Assembly (NCBI RefSeq): GCF_018991925.1
Contig: NW_024726235.1
Location: 6,090,350 to 6,154,349 of the forward strand
Direction: 5' to 3'
DNA length: 64,000 nt
Source of the DNA: Homarus americanus
Taxonomy: Eukaryota > Arthropoda > Malacostraca > Decapoda > Nephropidae
Within the stretch, counting starts at the first letter, position 1; the number at the start of each line of letters is the position of its first letter. Of this stretch, positions 21,742 to 31,517 are shown in pieces. The translations under genes and the position numbers were made by a program. A model generated the notes under the pieces. That model was not told where the DNA came from. It saw nothing but the letters and a program-made list of their open reading frames with translations, and ran no database searches.

Positions 21742-22679
21742 CAGTCAATGTTGTACGCGTCAACGAAAAAAAGTGGCGCCGCCAGCGTCAGTGTAAACGG
21801 CCAAGACATTTGATGCCGTCAGCGTCGGCTTAAACGATTTCATAAATTGACTCTGTTAGTGTCAGCGTCAACTCCTAGCATCAACGAGTTTTCAGTGACG
21901 TACAAATGCAGCCCCGAAACGCATATTCTCCTGTGTATGGGAGTAACATATGCAAAATAAAAAATTATTAATTCATTTTTAATCATTTATTATGATTTAT
22001 ATAATATCATTTTAATTATTCATTTGTTCCCCCACAAGAATACTAGCATCTAAAAATGCTTCTCGTTTATTCTGCTGTGCTTGGGCCTCAAGACATCATT
22101 GCCCATGGAGAACATGCACTCCACGGCAGCACTAGAGGAGATGGGGGTGTTGTATTTAATGAACAGCTCCCTCATGGCCTTGTTGGGGAAGGTGTCCTTG
22201 TCGAAAGTTATTTTTCAAAGGTTTCTCCCCCAGGAAACGCTTGAAAAGGTCACTGTCTTTTTCATTCCTGCGGGGGGTCTCGTACAGGGCCTGGAACAAT
22301 TCATCCTCCACGTCATGGTCTTTGTCGTCTCCCTCACTGCTGCTCTCAGTCTCGTGCACGGACTTCTCCACCAACCTGGACAGCTGGTTGGTGGCCTTTG
22401 TCCTGACTTGAAAATTCAAATATGTAGAAAGCTTCGTGGGCGGCTGGCATGGCAAAATTTTTCCCGGTCTTTATAACAAGATAATTGAAATTGAACTTGC
22501 AAAAATATAAATTTTTAGAAGTTGACGAACAAATTGATGCTTGACGCTCCGCTTGGGTGAAAAGTTGACTGCGTCACCTGTAGCGTCACCTGCCCAAAAA
22601 ACTTATGGCGTCAGCGTTAACAAAAAGTTGCCGCCGTCCATTGACGGCGTTAAATTAATGGCGTCAACGTACGACACTG
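21742..22679 (-). mobile_element. hAT element, internally deleted
   Basis: The left end is CAGTCAATGTTGTACGCGTC and the right end, minus strand, CAGTGTCGTACGTTGACGCC. Both arms carry many GCGTCA/CGTCAA-type subterminal repeats (21757-21900 and 22520-22670). The coding relic is a hAT transposase C-terminus. An exact 8-bp target duplication, usual for hAT, is not visible; only ACTA is shared on both sides. Confidence 0.75.
22050..22455 (-). pseudogene. hAT transposase C-terminal dimerisation domain relic
   Basis: The upstream part (from 22455) reads ...DHDVEDELFQALYETPRRN and LFKRFLGEKPLKN. A one-base shift near 22210 moves the rest into another frame: TFPNKAMRELFIKYNT, PISSSAAVECMFSMGN, VLRPKHSRINEKHF, then a TAG at 22050-22052. 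The KYNTPISSSAAVE--FS-G----P-R--- pattern is the hAT C-terminal dimerisation domain, which in active elements holds the transposase oligomer together. The BED finger and most of the RNase-H-like catalytic core are missing. Confidence 0.85.
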
Positions 22680-22683
22680 ACTA

Positions 22684-23159
22684 CAGTAGTAGCCGGAACA
22701 ATTGGTGCAGGGCACTTCCGGGAATGAGTGATTTCCCGTAACGAGACGACTCTCAAAGCCGGAAAAAAGTCCCTCATCCCCGAAATTTCCCGGGTAACGG
22801 AAAAATTTTCTCCGAAGTTCCAGAACTTGCCCCTTACATCATCTCTCGAACCCGGAAAAATATCCCTCGACCCTGGAATTTTCCAGGTAACGGAAAAATT
22901 TTCTTGGAATTTCCAGAAAATGCGCCTGATTGTCATCTCTCAAACCCAGAAAAAATTCCCCCATCCCCGGCATTTTCTGGGTATCGGGAAAATTTTTTCA
23001 TAATTTTCCGGAAAATGTGCCCCTCGAAAAATCATTCCCAAAGCCGGAATTTTCCGGAAAATTCCGGCTTTGGAAACGCTTTTCCGAGAATATTTCAATT
23101 CCGGTTATCAGAGAGTTCCGGGTTTGAAGGATTCTGGCTACCGGAGATATTGTATACTG
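22684..23159 (-). mobile_element. Family C MITE with internal CCGGAAAATTT-type repeats
   Basis: It starts CAGTAGTAGCCGGAACAATT after TA and ends GGAGATATTGTATACTG before TA. It is the inverted relative of 30988-31498. Inside, a ~125-bp motif repeats about three times, each with TCTC-AACCCGGAAAAA, CCC-AT-CCCGG and GGGTAACGGAAAAATTTTCT. Confidence 0.75.
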
Positions 23160-23412
23160 TACAGTACATTATTTTATTTATTTACAATACAGTATATTGT
23201 ATGTGTACAGTGATGTTTGCGTAAATAGATACAGCTCTTATATCTGTCAGTACGAGATGCATAGTTTAGACTCAGCAAAATTTTCCCCAATACAGCGTAG
23301 AAAATTCCAGTCTTGACTGTGACACAACGCTCCATTCGTGCCTCGCAAGCCCGTATCTTATAGATTTTTTTCATGCATATTTATATGAACAACTTTTAGG
23401 TAAACTACAGCA

Positions 23413-24042
23413 CAGGTGTACCCTGATAACTGACATATAGGGACCGGGAAAAGTCGTTGGTTAGTGAATCAACGGTTATCGAAGCATTTAATCCCATGAG
23501 AACATAACAAATTCAGGGGGTTAGGGACCGGCCACCCTCCAAAGACTTCTATCTATCCTTGATATTTCGTTGTCGTGCACATTGTCAAGCAAGAATATGA
23601 AGAAGACATAAAGCAAGCATAATAAGCCTAAAATAAGCATTGTTATTTACCTGTGTTGCGGATGGTAGAGATGGTCTAGGATGGCAAGTTTAAGTCTCTA
23701 CCACTCTTTGCTGGTCCATCACCACTCTAGCACAAGAAAAACTATCACTGGGGCATTTAGGCATGATTGAGTAACACACTAAGTTGGACATAGCAAAAAA
23801 AACACGAGTAAGTGTAAACGAGCAAAGATGGCAGTAATGAGTCAGGGCAGTGCCCAGACCCCTCTCATGGGTAAAATTCACACCATGCCATCGCCCACCA
23901 AATTCAAAACAACTCTGCCACTCCTCTCATGATTGTTGGATCTCCGGGGTATCAAAGAAACTTGTGGGGTATTTCCCCTTTATGTAATCGTCAGTTTTGC
24001 GAACCGGCAGTTAGCGGGGCATCGGTTTTTGAGGAACGCCTG
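23413..24042. mobile_element. MITE with CAGG termini
   Basis: The left end CAGGTGTACCCTGATAACTG pairs loosely with a right end, minus strand, CAGGCGTTCCTCAAAAACCG, followed by TA. The left flank is CA, not TA, so the target duplication has decayed or the boundary is off. Confidence 0.5.
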
Positions 24043-24055
24043 TATTTAGGATTAC

Positions 24056-24680
24056 AGTAAGACCTCCTATGTCGGACTATATAGGGCGTAAGGCTGTCCA
24101 ACTTATTTAGAATTCCAACTTATGCATAACCTCCCATCTGGGTGCTTTCAACCATCAGTTTACTACAAAAAAACCTTCCAAAAATAATAATAAATTTAAC
24201 AGTATACATTTACACAGCACTTACTTTTATTGTAGCAGATGAATCTTGAGGTGGAGGACAATGGGGAGCTGCATTCACGTACAATATGTATACGTATTCT
24301 TATTATATTTATTTACGCTTCTATTTATTTACATTTCTATTTAGTATGCACTTAAATCTGGCTGATGTCATAAAAAGTTCTCCACTTCAGCCCAAACTCT
24401 TCAGAGATATCATTCATGGATACCTCAGCATTGGTTGTCTCATATCTTCAGGTTTTCTTCAGTTAATAGTTATCTAAGCTCCATTCCTTTTCTCCCAATG
24501 ATGCTCAGTGGTTTTGTTTTGCCTCTTACTTGCTTTAGAGGCCATAATAATAACCACGGAAGCACTAAAAGCAATAAAAAAATATGTGTGTAATGGAGCA
24601 GTGGTCACAGCAACAAACATGTAGCAATTGAATCCTCTTCCAACTGCCACCCCACAGAACCCCCATAAGTCAGTGCTTCT
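24056..24680 (-). mobile_element. Tigger deletion derivative retaining a transposase start
   Basis: The left end CAGTAAGACCTCCTATGTCG follows TA. On the minus strand an ATG at 24545-24543 opens MASKASKRQNKTTEHHWEKR and stops at 24474, resembling a Tigger N-terminus cut off by an internal deletion. The right end is not identified with confidence. Confidence 0.5.
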
Positions 24681-24689
24681 AACTTAATT

Positions 24690-25140
24690 AGAACTGATTT
24701 TATACTCTGGCATAAACATTTCCTGCATTTTTTCATAAAATAATTGAGTCCCCATCAGTATATTATGTCAGAATGTTTTGTTTAAGGATCTTTTGTTGAA
24801 ACAGTCTTGTAGAGAATTTATTCAGGATTATTATGGTGCCAAATTCATCTCTTTAACACATTTAGAACAGATGCTGTAAATAAAAGTTTATACACTTTTT
24901 TGCTAACCTTAAATATTTTTGCTTGTGACCATGGCCTAAATGTAATGGGAGAGTGTTTGTCCGTGCTAGATGCGTAGTTTAGACGTTTAGACTCGGAATA
25001 ATTTTTCAAGCATCTATGTTTACTTTAGAGTCTCAGACAACTTTCTTCAGCTGCAAAAACATTCTGGGAAAGTACGAGAGTTGTCCGTGTGAGATGCATA
25101 GTTTAGACTCTCAGAAAACTTTCCCCAGTACAGTATACTC
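24690..25140 (+). repeat. Repeat family D copy
   Basis: It matches 35815-36240 over TCTAACTTAATTAGAACTGA, TTGTTTAAGGATCTTTT, TCTTGTAGAGAATTT, CCAAATTCATCTCTTTAA, GTGTTTGTCCGTG and AGTTTAGACTC. It is a medium-copy intronic repeat with no coding content. Confidence 0.8.
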
Positions 25141-25737
25141 TTGATTTAACACAATCTGATATAGTGAACTCTCGATTTAGCGGAAGGAATTTTTTCTGTT
25201 AATTTTCACTCGATTTAGTGAATTAGTTTGCTAAATTAGGATTAATTCCGTTAATACGCTCACACCTATGGAGACACCTCAGACACATGATATGTACATA
25301 GTAACATTAGAAACATTATTCATGGCTTACCTTAAACTAGGGGGTTCAGTGCTTGGTTTAAATTTTTTTCTATAATTTCCAAACTTTATTCCCAATTGAT
25401 GGCCACATTCTTTGGACTTTCTCCCCCACACCACTTCCTTTCTGCAACTTCTGAGACTCTCAGCATGATGTCTAAGAACAGTAGTAAGTTGACCAAGATG
25501 TAGACCGAGAGTTAGCAGAGAACAACACAAGGGGTGACAGGACACAGACTGAGCAGATGTAAACAAACCCCATGCATCAAACGGTGCATTTGACGTGGAA
25601 TATAACAGAATCAAACAAAATTAACAAAAAATTTGACTTAGCGAAAAATTTTATTTAACGGAAGGGGGTGACTTGAATGAGTTCGTTAAATCGATTTTTG
25701 CACCAATTATTCCGGTTAACAGGGATATCACTTGCTG
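25141..25737. mobile_element. Probable MITE
   Basis: TACAG at the left (25139) and CTGTA at the right (to 25739) bound a segment with ACTCTCGATTTAGCGG near the left and CCGGTTAACAGGGATATCAC near the right. These pair loosely as inverted ends of the kind seen in family C. The exact boundary is uncertain. Confidence 0.4.
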
Positions 25738-25889
25738 TACAGTACTTAATATACAGACTTTAATCCATCATCTACACAGAATTGATATCTAACAAAATCT
25801 GCTGCTTCACTTCCCTACTTATCTTATTAGTTTGTTGTACTAGGGTATGAGGTTGCACCAAAGAGATGCATTGTTAATCTATATTCAGT

Positions 25890-27250
25890 CAGATTATACT
25901 GGGTTGCCATTCCTCCACCATAAGAAGCAGAGAAAGATGCAGTGGTCATTGTTTACCTTGACTTGATGAAACATTCCTTGTATGTATGTCACATACAAAA
26001 GCAGCTGTTTCTTGACAAAATCTGCACAACACTCCAGCAAAGTTGTTAGTGAGGTCTGGACCCCGAAGAATACATTGATTTTGTGAGTTTCCCTTGTGGT
26101 TAGCATTACCATTAAAGACTACTCTTATTTTCCCTGGTTTCTTTGTGTGATAAACACACTGTGATGGGGAATATGCTAGCCATGGCCATCATCTAGAGAA
26201 ATTTCATTACTTGGGACCATCTCTGCATATCCCTCATCAATAATACTTTTCATAAACTCAATCTAATACTGATAGTGGTATGTGTTGCACTGTATTCTCT
26301 TCTTCAATTTTGTGACTCAGTGTTAAGCCAACTCCTTATTGTTTGGTAGCTGAATATCTCTGTCCTTAGGGGAAAGTGGCATTTCATAATGCCCATTAGA
26401 TAATTGGTAAATCTCCTTGCTCATTAGTTTTATGAACTTCGTGTCTTCATAGGAGAGAGACTGACCATCATTCTTCCCAGCATTGAAATCAACCTCAACC
26501 ATTTTGACATCCTGTGCTGGTTTAAACATCTCCTTAATTTGTGCCATAAGGGATTGTCATCTTCAGTTCTTCAGCTTCTTGGTTGATCTGGTTTATGATA
26601 CCCCAGCTGAGCACTGTCTTAGCATATGGGCCCTCTTCTGATCCTCTGATAAATGCCTGTGGTCTGAGTGCATTTATACAGTTGACACCAATTAGCAGAC
26701 TTATTTTCACTTTGGCATTATAAGGCATTAGTTTGTCATCAATTACTCTTATGTGAGGCCACTCTTGTGCACTTTCTGGTATTGAGATGTGATCCGTATT
26801 TGACAGGAATTTTTTCTTTGTGTACATGCATGGGGGTCGAAATACTTTTTGCTCATAAAAACTCCTTACAACAAGACCTCTAATCTTATTACATGTGATA
26901 ACCTTCTCTCCCAGCACAGATGACAAATTATGTAAACACTGGGACCTCCTGTTCCTAACTTGTTCAAAGTAGAGTTCTCATTGAAGCAGGCATCTGATTG
27001 TTCATCCAATGAAGTGTACACCAAAACTTCATTCTCCACATTTCCTTTGTGCTGTAGCTACTCAGGCACTATTGGAGAATGAGTTCTGAACTTCCAGAGT
27101 TCTTGTTGGTGGCTTTAACAATGCAATGTGACACCACCTTATTTTGTGAATCTTTTTCTTGTCACCTACAGAACACAAATGTATCATCGTGCAGCATGGT
27201 CAGATGTTGTTTCCTGCAGTGTTGACAAGTTCTCCTGTTATGACACATCT
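25890..27250 (-). pseudogene. BEL/Pao retrotransposon gag-pol relic (zinc knuckle, protease, RT start)
   Basis: From 27245 downwards on the minus strand: a Cys/His knuckle (CHNRRTCQHCRKQHLTMLHDD in shape, about 27245-27185); a protease-like block LVYTSLDEQSDACF near 27030-26980; then the Pao peptidase/linker region (26926-26323), with SIPESAQEWPHIRVIDDK, LLIGVNCINALRP, PYAKTVLSWGII, GHYEMPLSPKDRD and LPNNKELA; then the RT fragment (26112-25894), with TLLECCADFVKK, YIQGMFHQVKV and FLCFLWWRNGN. These are the landmarks of BEL/Pao pol in correct order. Frameshifts and stops split it into at least four pieces. No LTRs, RNase H or integrase are seen, so it is a fragment. The D of the usual MADIEGMFHQV block is replaced here (TYIQGMFHQV). 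Confidence 0.9.
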
Positions 27251-27516
27251 TATTTATATAAACCCAGCCTCCACATAGTCTTCTGTTGTACATGAATTAT
27301 CTTCTCTCCTTAACCCCTTCAGTCAGAGGATGTACCTTGTACATTTTAGAACGCCAAGCAGTGCACCAGAGGATGTACCTGGTATGTCCCTATGAAATAC
27401 TGCACTGTGTCATTGGTGGAAAGCTCTGATAGCCCATTAGTCGTGTTACCATGATAATTTGATATCCCAATACAGTAGTCTTATTTCCACACTTTTTTCA
27501 TGTGTGTTGGGGTGAG

Positions 27517-27545
27517 CATTGAGGTGGTGGTGGTGGTGGTGGTTT
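27517..27545. repeat. (GGT)n microsatellite
   Basis: A run of about 9 GGT units on the + strand. Confidence 0.85.
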
Positions 27546-27862
27546 GTACTATGCTTCTTGTTGTGGTGATAGGGGTGAGTATTGAGGGAATTTGGGGGTG
27601 ATTATGTTTGTGTGTAGGAGTGACTCTTGTAATAATGTGTTTGTAAGTTTGTGATTGAACATTCATGTGCCAAGAATTGAGGGAAATTATTTCACCAAAA
27701 TTAAACATGGGGTGGCTGAAAGTATTTTTTCTCTAATTTCAATACACAAACAATTATTTCAGGAAAGGAACCAAGATTTTTTTTTTTTTTTTTAATACTG
27801 CATACTCTTATCAGCATTTTATCCCATTATAATCATAAGTATTGTAAATGATGTACTGTATA

Positions 27863-29821
27863 CAGTGGAGTCTGCATTTACACGGTCAATTGAACTCATG
27901 GAGGCCCGCGTAAAACGAGAAAAGCGTAAATGAAATAACAGAACATATGGGATTAATTGAAATAGAGACTGGGCCAACCCCCAAACTCCACTTTTTCCGA
28001 CACAATACCTACGTTGTAGTAAAAATAACATCTTAATTTTATGATGGTATGCACACAATTAATATTTAAGAGAAATACAGTCGCCCGGTTAATGTCCATT
28101 CAAATAATGGACTCAACTCCCCCCCCACTCTTCCCACGCTTGCTGGCTCCTACCTCTCTGAAAAATGTTTGGATGAAAACACTAGATTTTAAGGTATAGT
28201 AATAAATAATACCTCAGACTAAAGTTAGGATAATATAATTGACATTGCTGGATTCCTTGCAAGACAGGGAATATTTTGAATGTAAACGCCATATATTTTG
28301 CACAAAAGATAAAATGTTTGCTAATTTTCATCATCTCCTTACATTACATCTAAAATTTGTATGTCTAATGCAAATTTTAAGATGTTTATATTTAAAATGA
28401 TCACCATCTTGTAAGAATTCCAGCAATGTAAATTATATTCTGGCCGGGTAATTTGTATGAATTTTATGAACTAAAAATAAATTTCTTCAGTAAATAAACA
28501 AATTATACTTCACCCAAACACTATCTGTCAATCAAAATACCCCACCTTCCCTCCCCCCCTCTTCCCACGCTCGCTGGGTCCCTCCCTCCCTCCCTACCCC
28601 CCACCCCCCACCTTCCTTCCCTACCAGAGAAATGTTTGGGTTAAAACAGTATATTTACATTTTTAGTAATAAATAATACCTCAGACTAAAGTTAGGATAA
28701 TGTAATTGACATTGCTGGATTCCTTGCAGGACAGGGAATATTTTGAATGTAAACATCATATATTTTGCAGAAAAGATAAAAGGTTTGCTAATTTTTATCA
28801 TCTTACATTACATCTAAAATTTGTACGTCTAATGCAAATGTTAAGATGTTTATATTTAAAATGATCACCATCTTGTGAGGATTCCAGTAATGTAAATTAT
28901 ATATTTTATGAGCTAAAAACATATACTACAGTAATACCCCGATTTACGGGGTTTCGCTTTACGGCTTTACGCGATTCTACATTTACGTGGTACCTAGCCA
29001 GAACCGGAATTTCATTTTACGCCGTGCAATTACTCATATACGCGGGTGAAGTAAAAAATTTTATTTAGCTCATAAAATTCATACAAATTACCCGGCCAGA
29101 ATATAATTTACATTGCTGGAATCTTACAATATGATGATCATTTTGAATATAAACATCATGGATTTTGCATTAGACATACAAATTTTAGATCTAATGTAAT
29201 AATTTGGTTTACACAAAGCAAATATTTTATCTTTTGTGCAAAATATATGAAGTTTACATTCAAAATATTCCCTGACCTGCAAGGAATCCAGAAATGTCAA
29301 TTATATTATCCTAACTTTAGTCTGAGGTAATATTTATTACTATATGTTAAAATCTAGTGTTTTCACCCAAACATTTTTCAGAGAGGTAGGAGCCAGTGAT
29401 CTGGGAAGAGGGGGGGGGGAGTTGAGTCCATTATTTGAATGGACATTAACCTAGCGACTGTATTTCTCTGAAATATTAATTGTGTGAGCATACCATCATA
29501 AAATTAAGATGTTATTTTTACTACAACATACGTATTGTGTCGGAAAAAGTGGAGTTTGGGGGTCGGGCCAGTCTCTATTGGAATTAATCCCATACGTTCT
29601 GTTGTTCACTTTACGTTGTTTTCACTTTTCCGTGGTACCCCGTGGGTTCAATTGACCGCGTAAAGCGAGGTACTACTGTATATCTTCAGTAAATAAACAT
29701 ATTGTACTTCACCCGCGTAAATGATGAAATTTACCTCGTAATTAAAACATTTCATTCTGGCAAGGTGCCGCGTAAATGACCAAACGCGTAAACAAAAGCC
29801 ACGTAAATCCAGACTCAACTG
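27863..29821. mobile_element. Family B MITE, interrupted by a nested MITE
   Basis: The ends are CAGTGGAGTCTGCATTTACA and, minus strand, CAGTTGAGTCTGGATTTACG, with TA at 27861-27862 and 29822-29823. It is 1,959 bp including the 750-bp insert at 28929-29678. Inside, two ~470-bp tandem units (about 28195-28650 and 28665-28925) share GGATAATATAATTGACATTG, GGAATATTTTGAATGTAAAC and ATTCCAGCAATGTAAATTAT. It is close to the elements at 2966 and 19655. Confidence 0.88.
28929..29678. mobile_element. 750-bp MITE nested in the family B MITE
   Basis: The ends are CAGTAATACCCCGATTTACG and, minus strand, CAGTAGTACCTCGCTTTACG, with TA at 28927-28928 and 29679-29680. It is a sibling of the element at 10531-11278. 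Its host sequence resumes with TATCTTCAGTAAATAAACAT, matching the TTTCTTCAGTAAATAAACAA block of the neighbouring unit. Confidence 0.93.
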
Positions 29822-29892
29822 TATATTGTAAATATTCACTGAGAAATAAGAAATATAAGGGACAACACAAGAGTAAACTTAATAGGATAATA

Positions 29893-30480
29893 CTACTGTA
29901 TTTTACGGCATATAAGTACTGCCATATAAGATGGCCCCCATTTTAGCAGGGATTAATTAGGAAAATCTTTTGTGTGGAGTTTCCTCCTGTAGCCATAGTT
30001 TTCTTAAATAGTTTTCTTAAAACAATATATACAGTATACCAGCAAATGTGAGGAATAAATAATAATGATACCAATAAATAAGTTGCAACAAAAAATACTG
30101 TAGTATTGCCAAACCAGTAAATAAAAGCCAAATGAAAGTTTAACACAGTCGGCATGTGCATATACTCCCTGCTTCACCATAGCAACGGCGATGCTACCTC
30201 TGCCGATTCCCTAGCAGCTCTTCCCCCTAAATCTCCCCCTCCCCCTCCCCCCCAGCAACTGCACATCTATCCTCCCACTCCCCCACTAAACCAGCTAACT
30301 CGTGTGCAAAGAAATGGATATTCATTTTGTGTTTACCCTGAGGACAATTATTTCTTTTACTTTTTCACAATATGTATGTAGGAGGGTGTGTGAATGTAAC
30401 TGAGTAAAAATAAATGAAGAAAGTTATGCATATCTTCCTGAAAATACGAGATGAAAAACAACCATAACACCTCACAGCTT
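29893..30480 (+). repeat. Repeat family A copy 2 (carries the empty site of the 9021 MITE)
   Basis: TATTTTACGGCATATAAG, TTTCCTCCTGTAGCCATAGT, AACAATATATACAGTATACC, AAATGTGAGGAATAAAT, CATATACTCCCTGCTTCACC and TTATTTCTTTTACTTTTTCA run in the same order as at 8892-9618, without the MITE. It continues with GAAGAAAGTTATGCATATCT and AACACCTCACAGCTTGGCCC, shared with 36540-36640. Confidence 0.85.
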
Positions 30481-30987
30481 GGCCCAGTAGCCTAGTGGTT
30501 ACACAGGCGAGTCTAACCTGGGTATAATGCTGCCAGCGATGTTAACAGATATAAATGTGGAAAAAAATTATCTGTAAATCTTCATTATTATCAGATATTT
30601 GTAGATTTACAAATAAATGTTGCAGGTATGGCGTTAATAGATTGTAATGCTTGTAAGAGTTCAGAAATGGTTACTGCTCAGCTATCTCTGAAGAGTTGGG
30701 TGTCTGCCGTGCGGAAGTTAATCGTCTCAGCTTATCGTCATCAGTACAGTACAGTACAGCACGGAAATTAATGCTCGCACACTTGGGACCCCCATGTGCG
30801 TTAGAATTTGGGTTGCATGGCATTGATGAGTGTAGTGGGTTCTGCACGGTTAAATCCGCGTACTTGGGGGAGCACTGTATAGTACAGTATTACAGTATTC
30901 TGCAACTAAATCTCTACTTTGACAGAGTTGCATTATAATAATTATTCTTTAACTAAATCAATTATATTCTTATTTCTGATACATGTA

Positions 30988-31498
30988 CAGTAATAAGTAA
31001 TTTCTCTGTTATCCGGAATTCCTCTAAACTGGAACTCTGATGACTGGAATTGAAATTTTCTCGGGATTTTCTGGAAAATTCTGGGTTTGGGAACGATTTT
31101 CCAAGGGGGATGGAGGATTTTTTTTCCGTGTTTGAGAGATGAAAATCAGGTGCATTTTCCAGAAATTTTGAGAAAATTTCCAGTGCCCTGAAAATTCTGA
31201 AAAATTACGGAAATGGGGGATTTTTCCCGGCTGTGAGAAATGAAGTACTGGTAATGCATCAAATTCCAAGAAAATTCCGGTACCCAGAAAAATTCCAGAG
31301 ACTACGGAATTTTTTCCGGGTTCGAGAGCTGATGTAATGTACAATTTCCAGAAATTCCAAGAAAATTTTACAGGTACCCAGAAAATTCCAGGAATGGGGG
31401 ATTTTTTCCGGCTTTGAAAGAATCATCTCATTGCCTGGAGATCTCTCATTTCCGGAAGTGCTCTGCACCAATTGTACCATCTAACGGGGATATCACTG
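30988..31498 (+). mobile_element. Family C MITE with internal repeats
   Basis: It starts CAGTAATAAGTAATTTCTCT after TA. The right end, minus strand, is CAGTGATATCCCCGTTAGAT, followed by TG (decayed TA). The interior is made of repeated GGAAATT/AATTTTCC blocks (CCAGAAATT, GAAAATT-C-GGTACCCAG), a mirror image of 22684-23159. Confidence 0.75.
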
Positions 31499-31517
31499 TG
31501 AGCAATATTTATGTATA

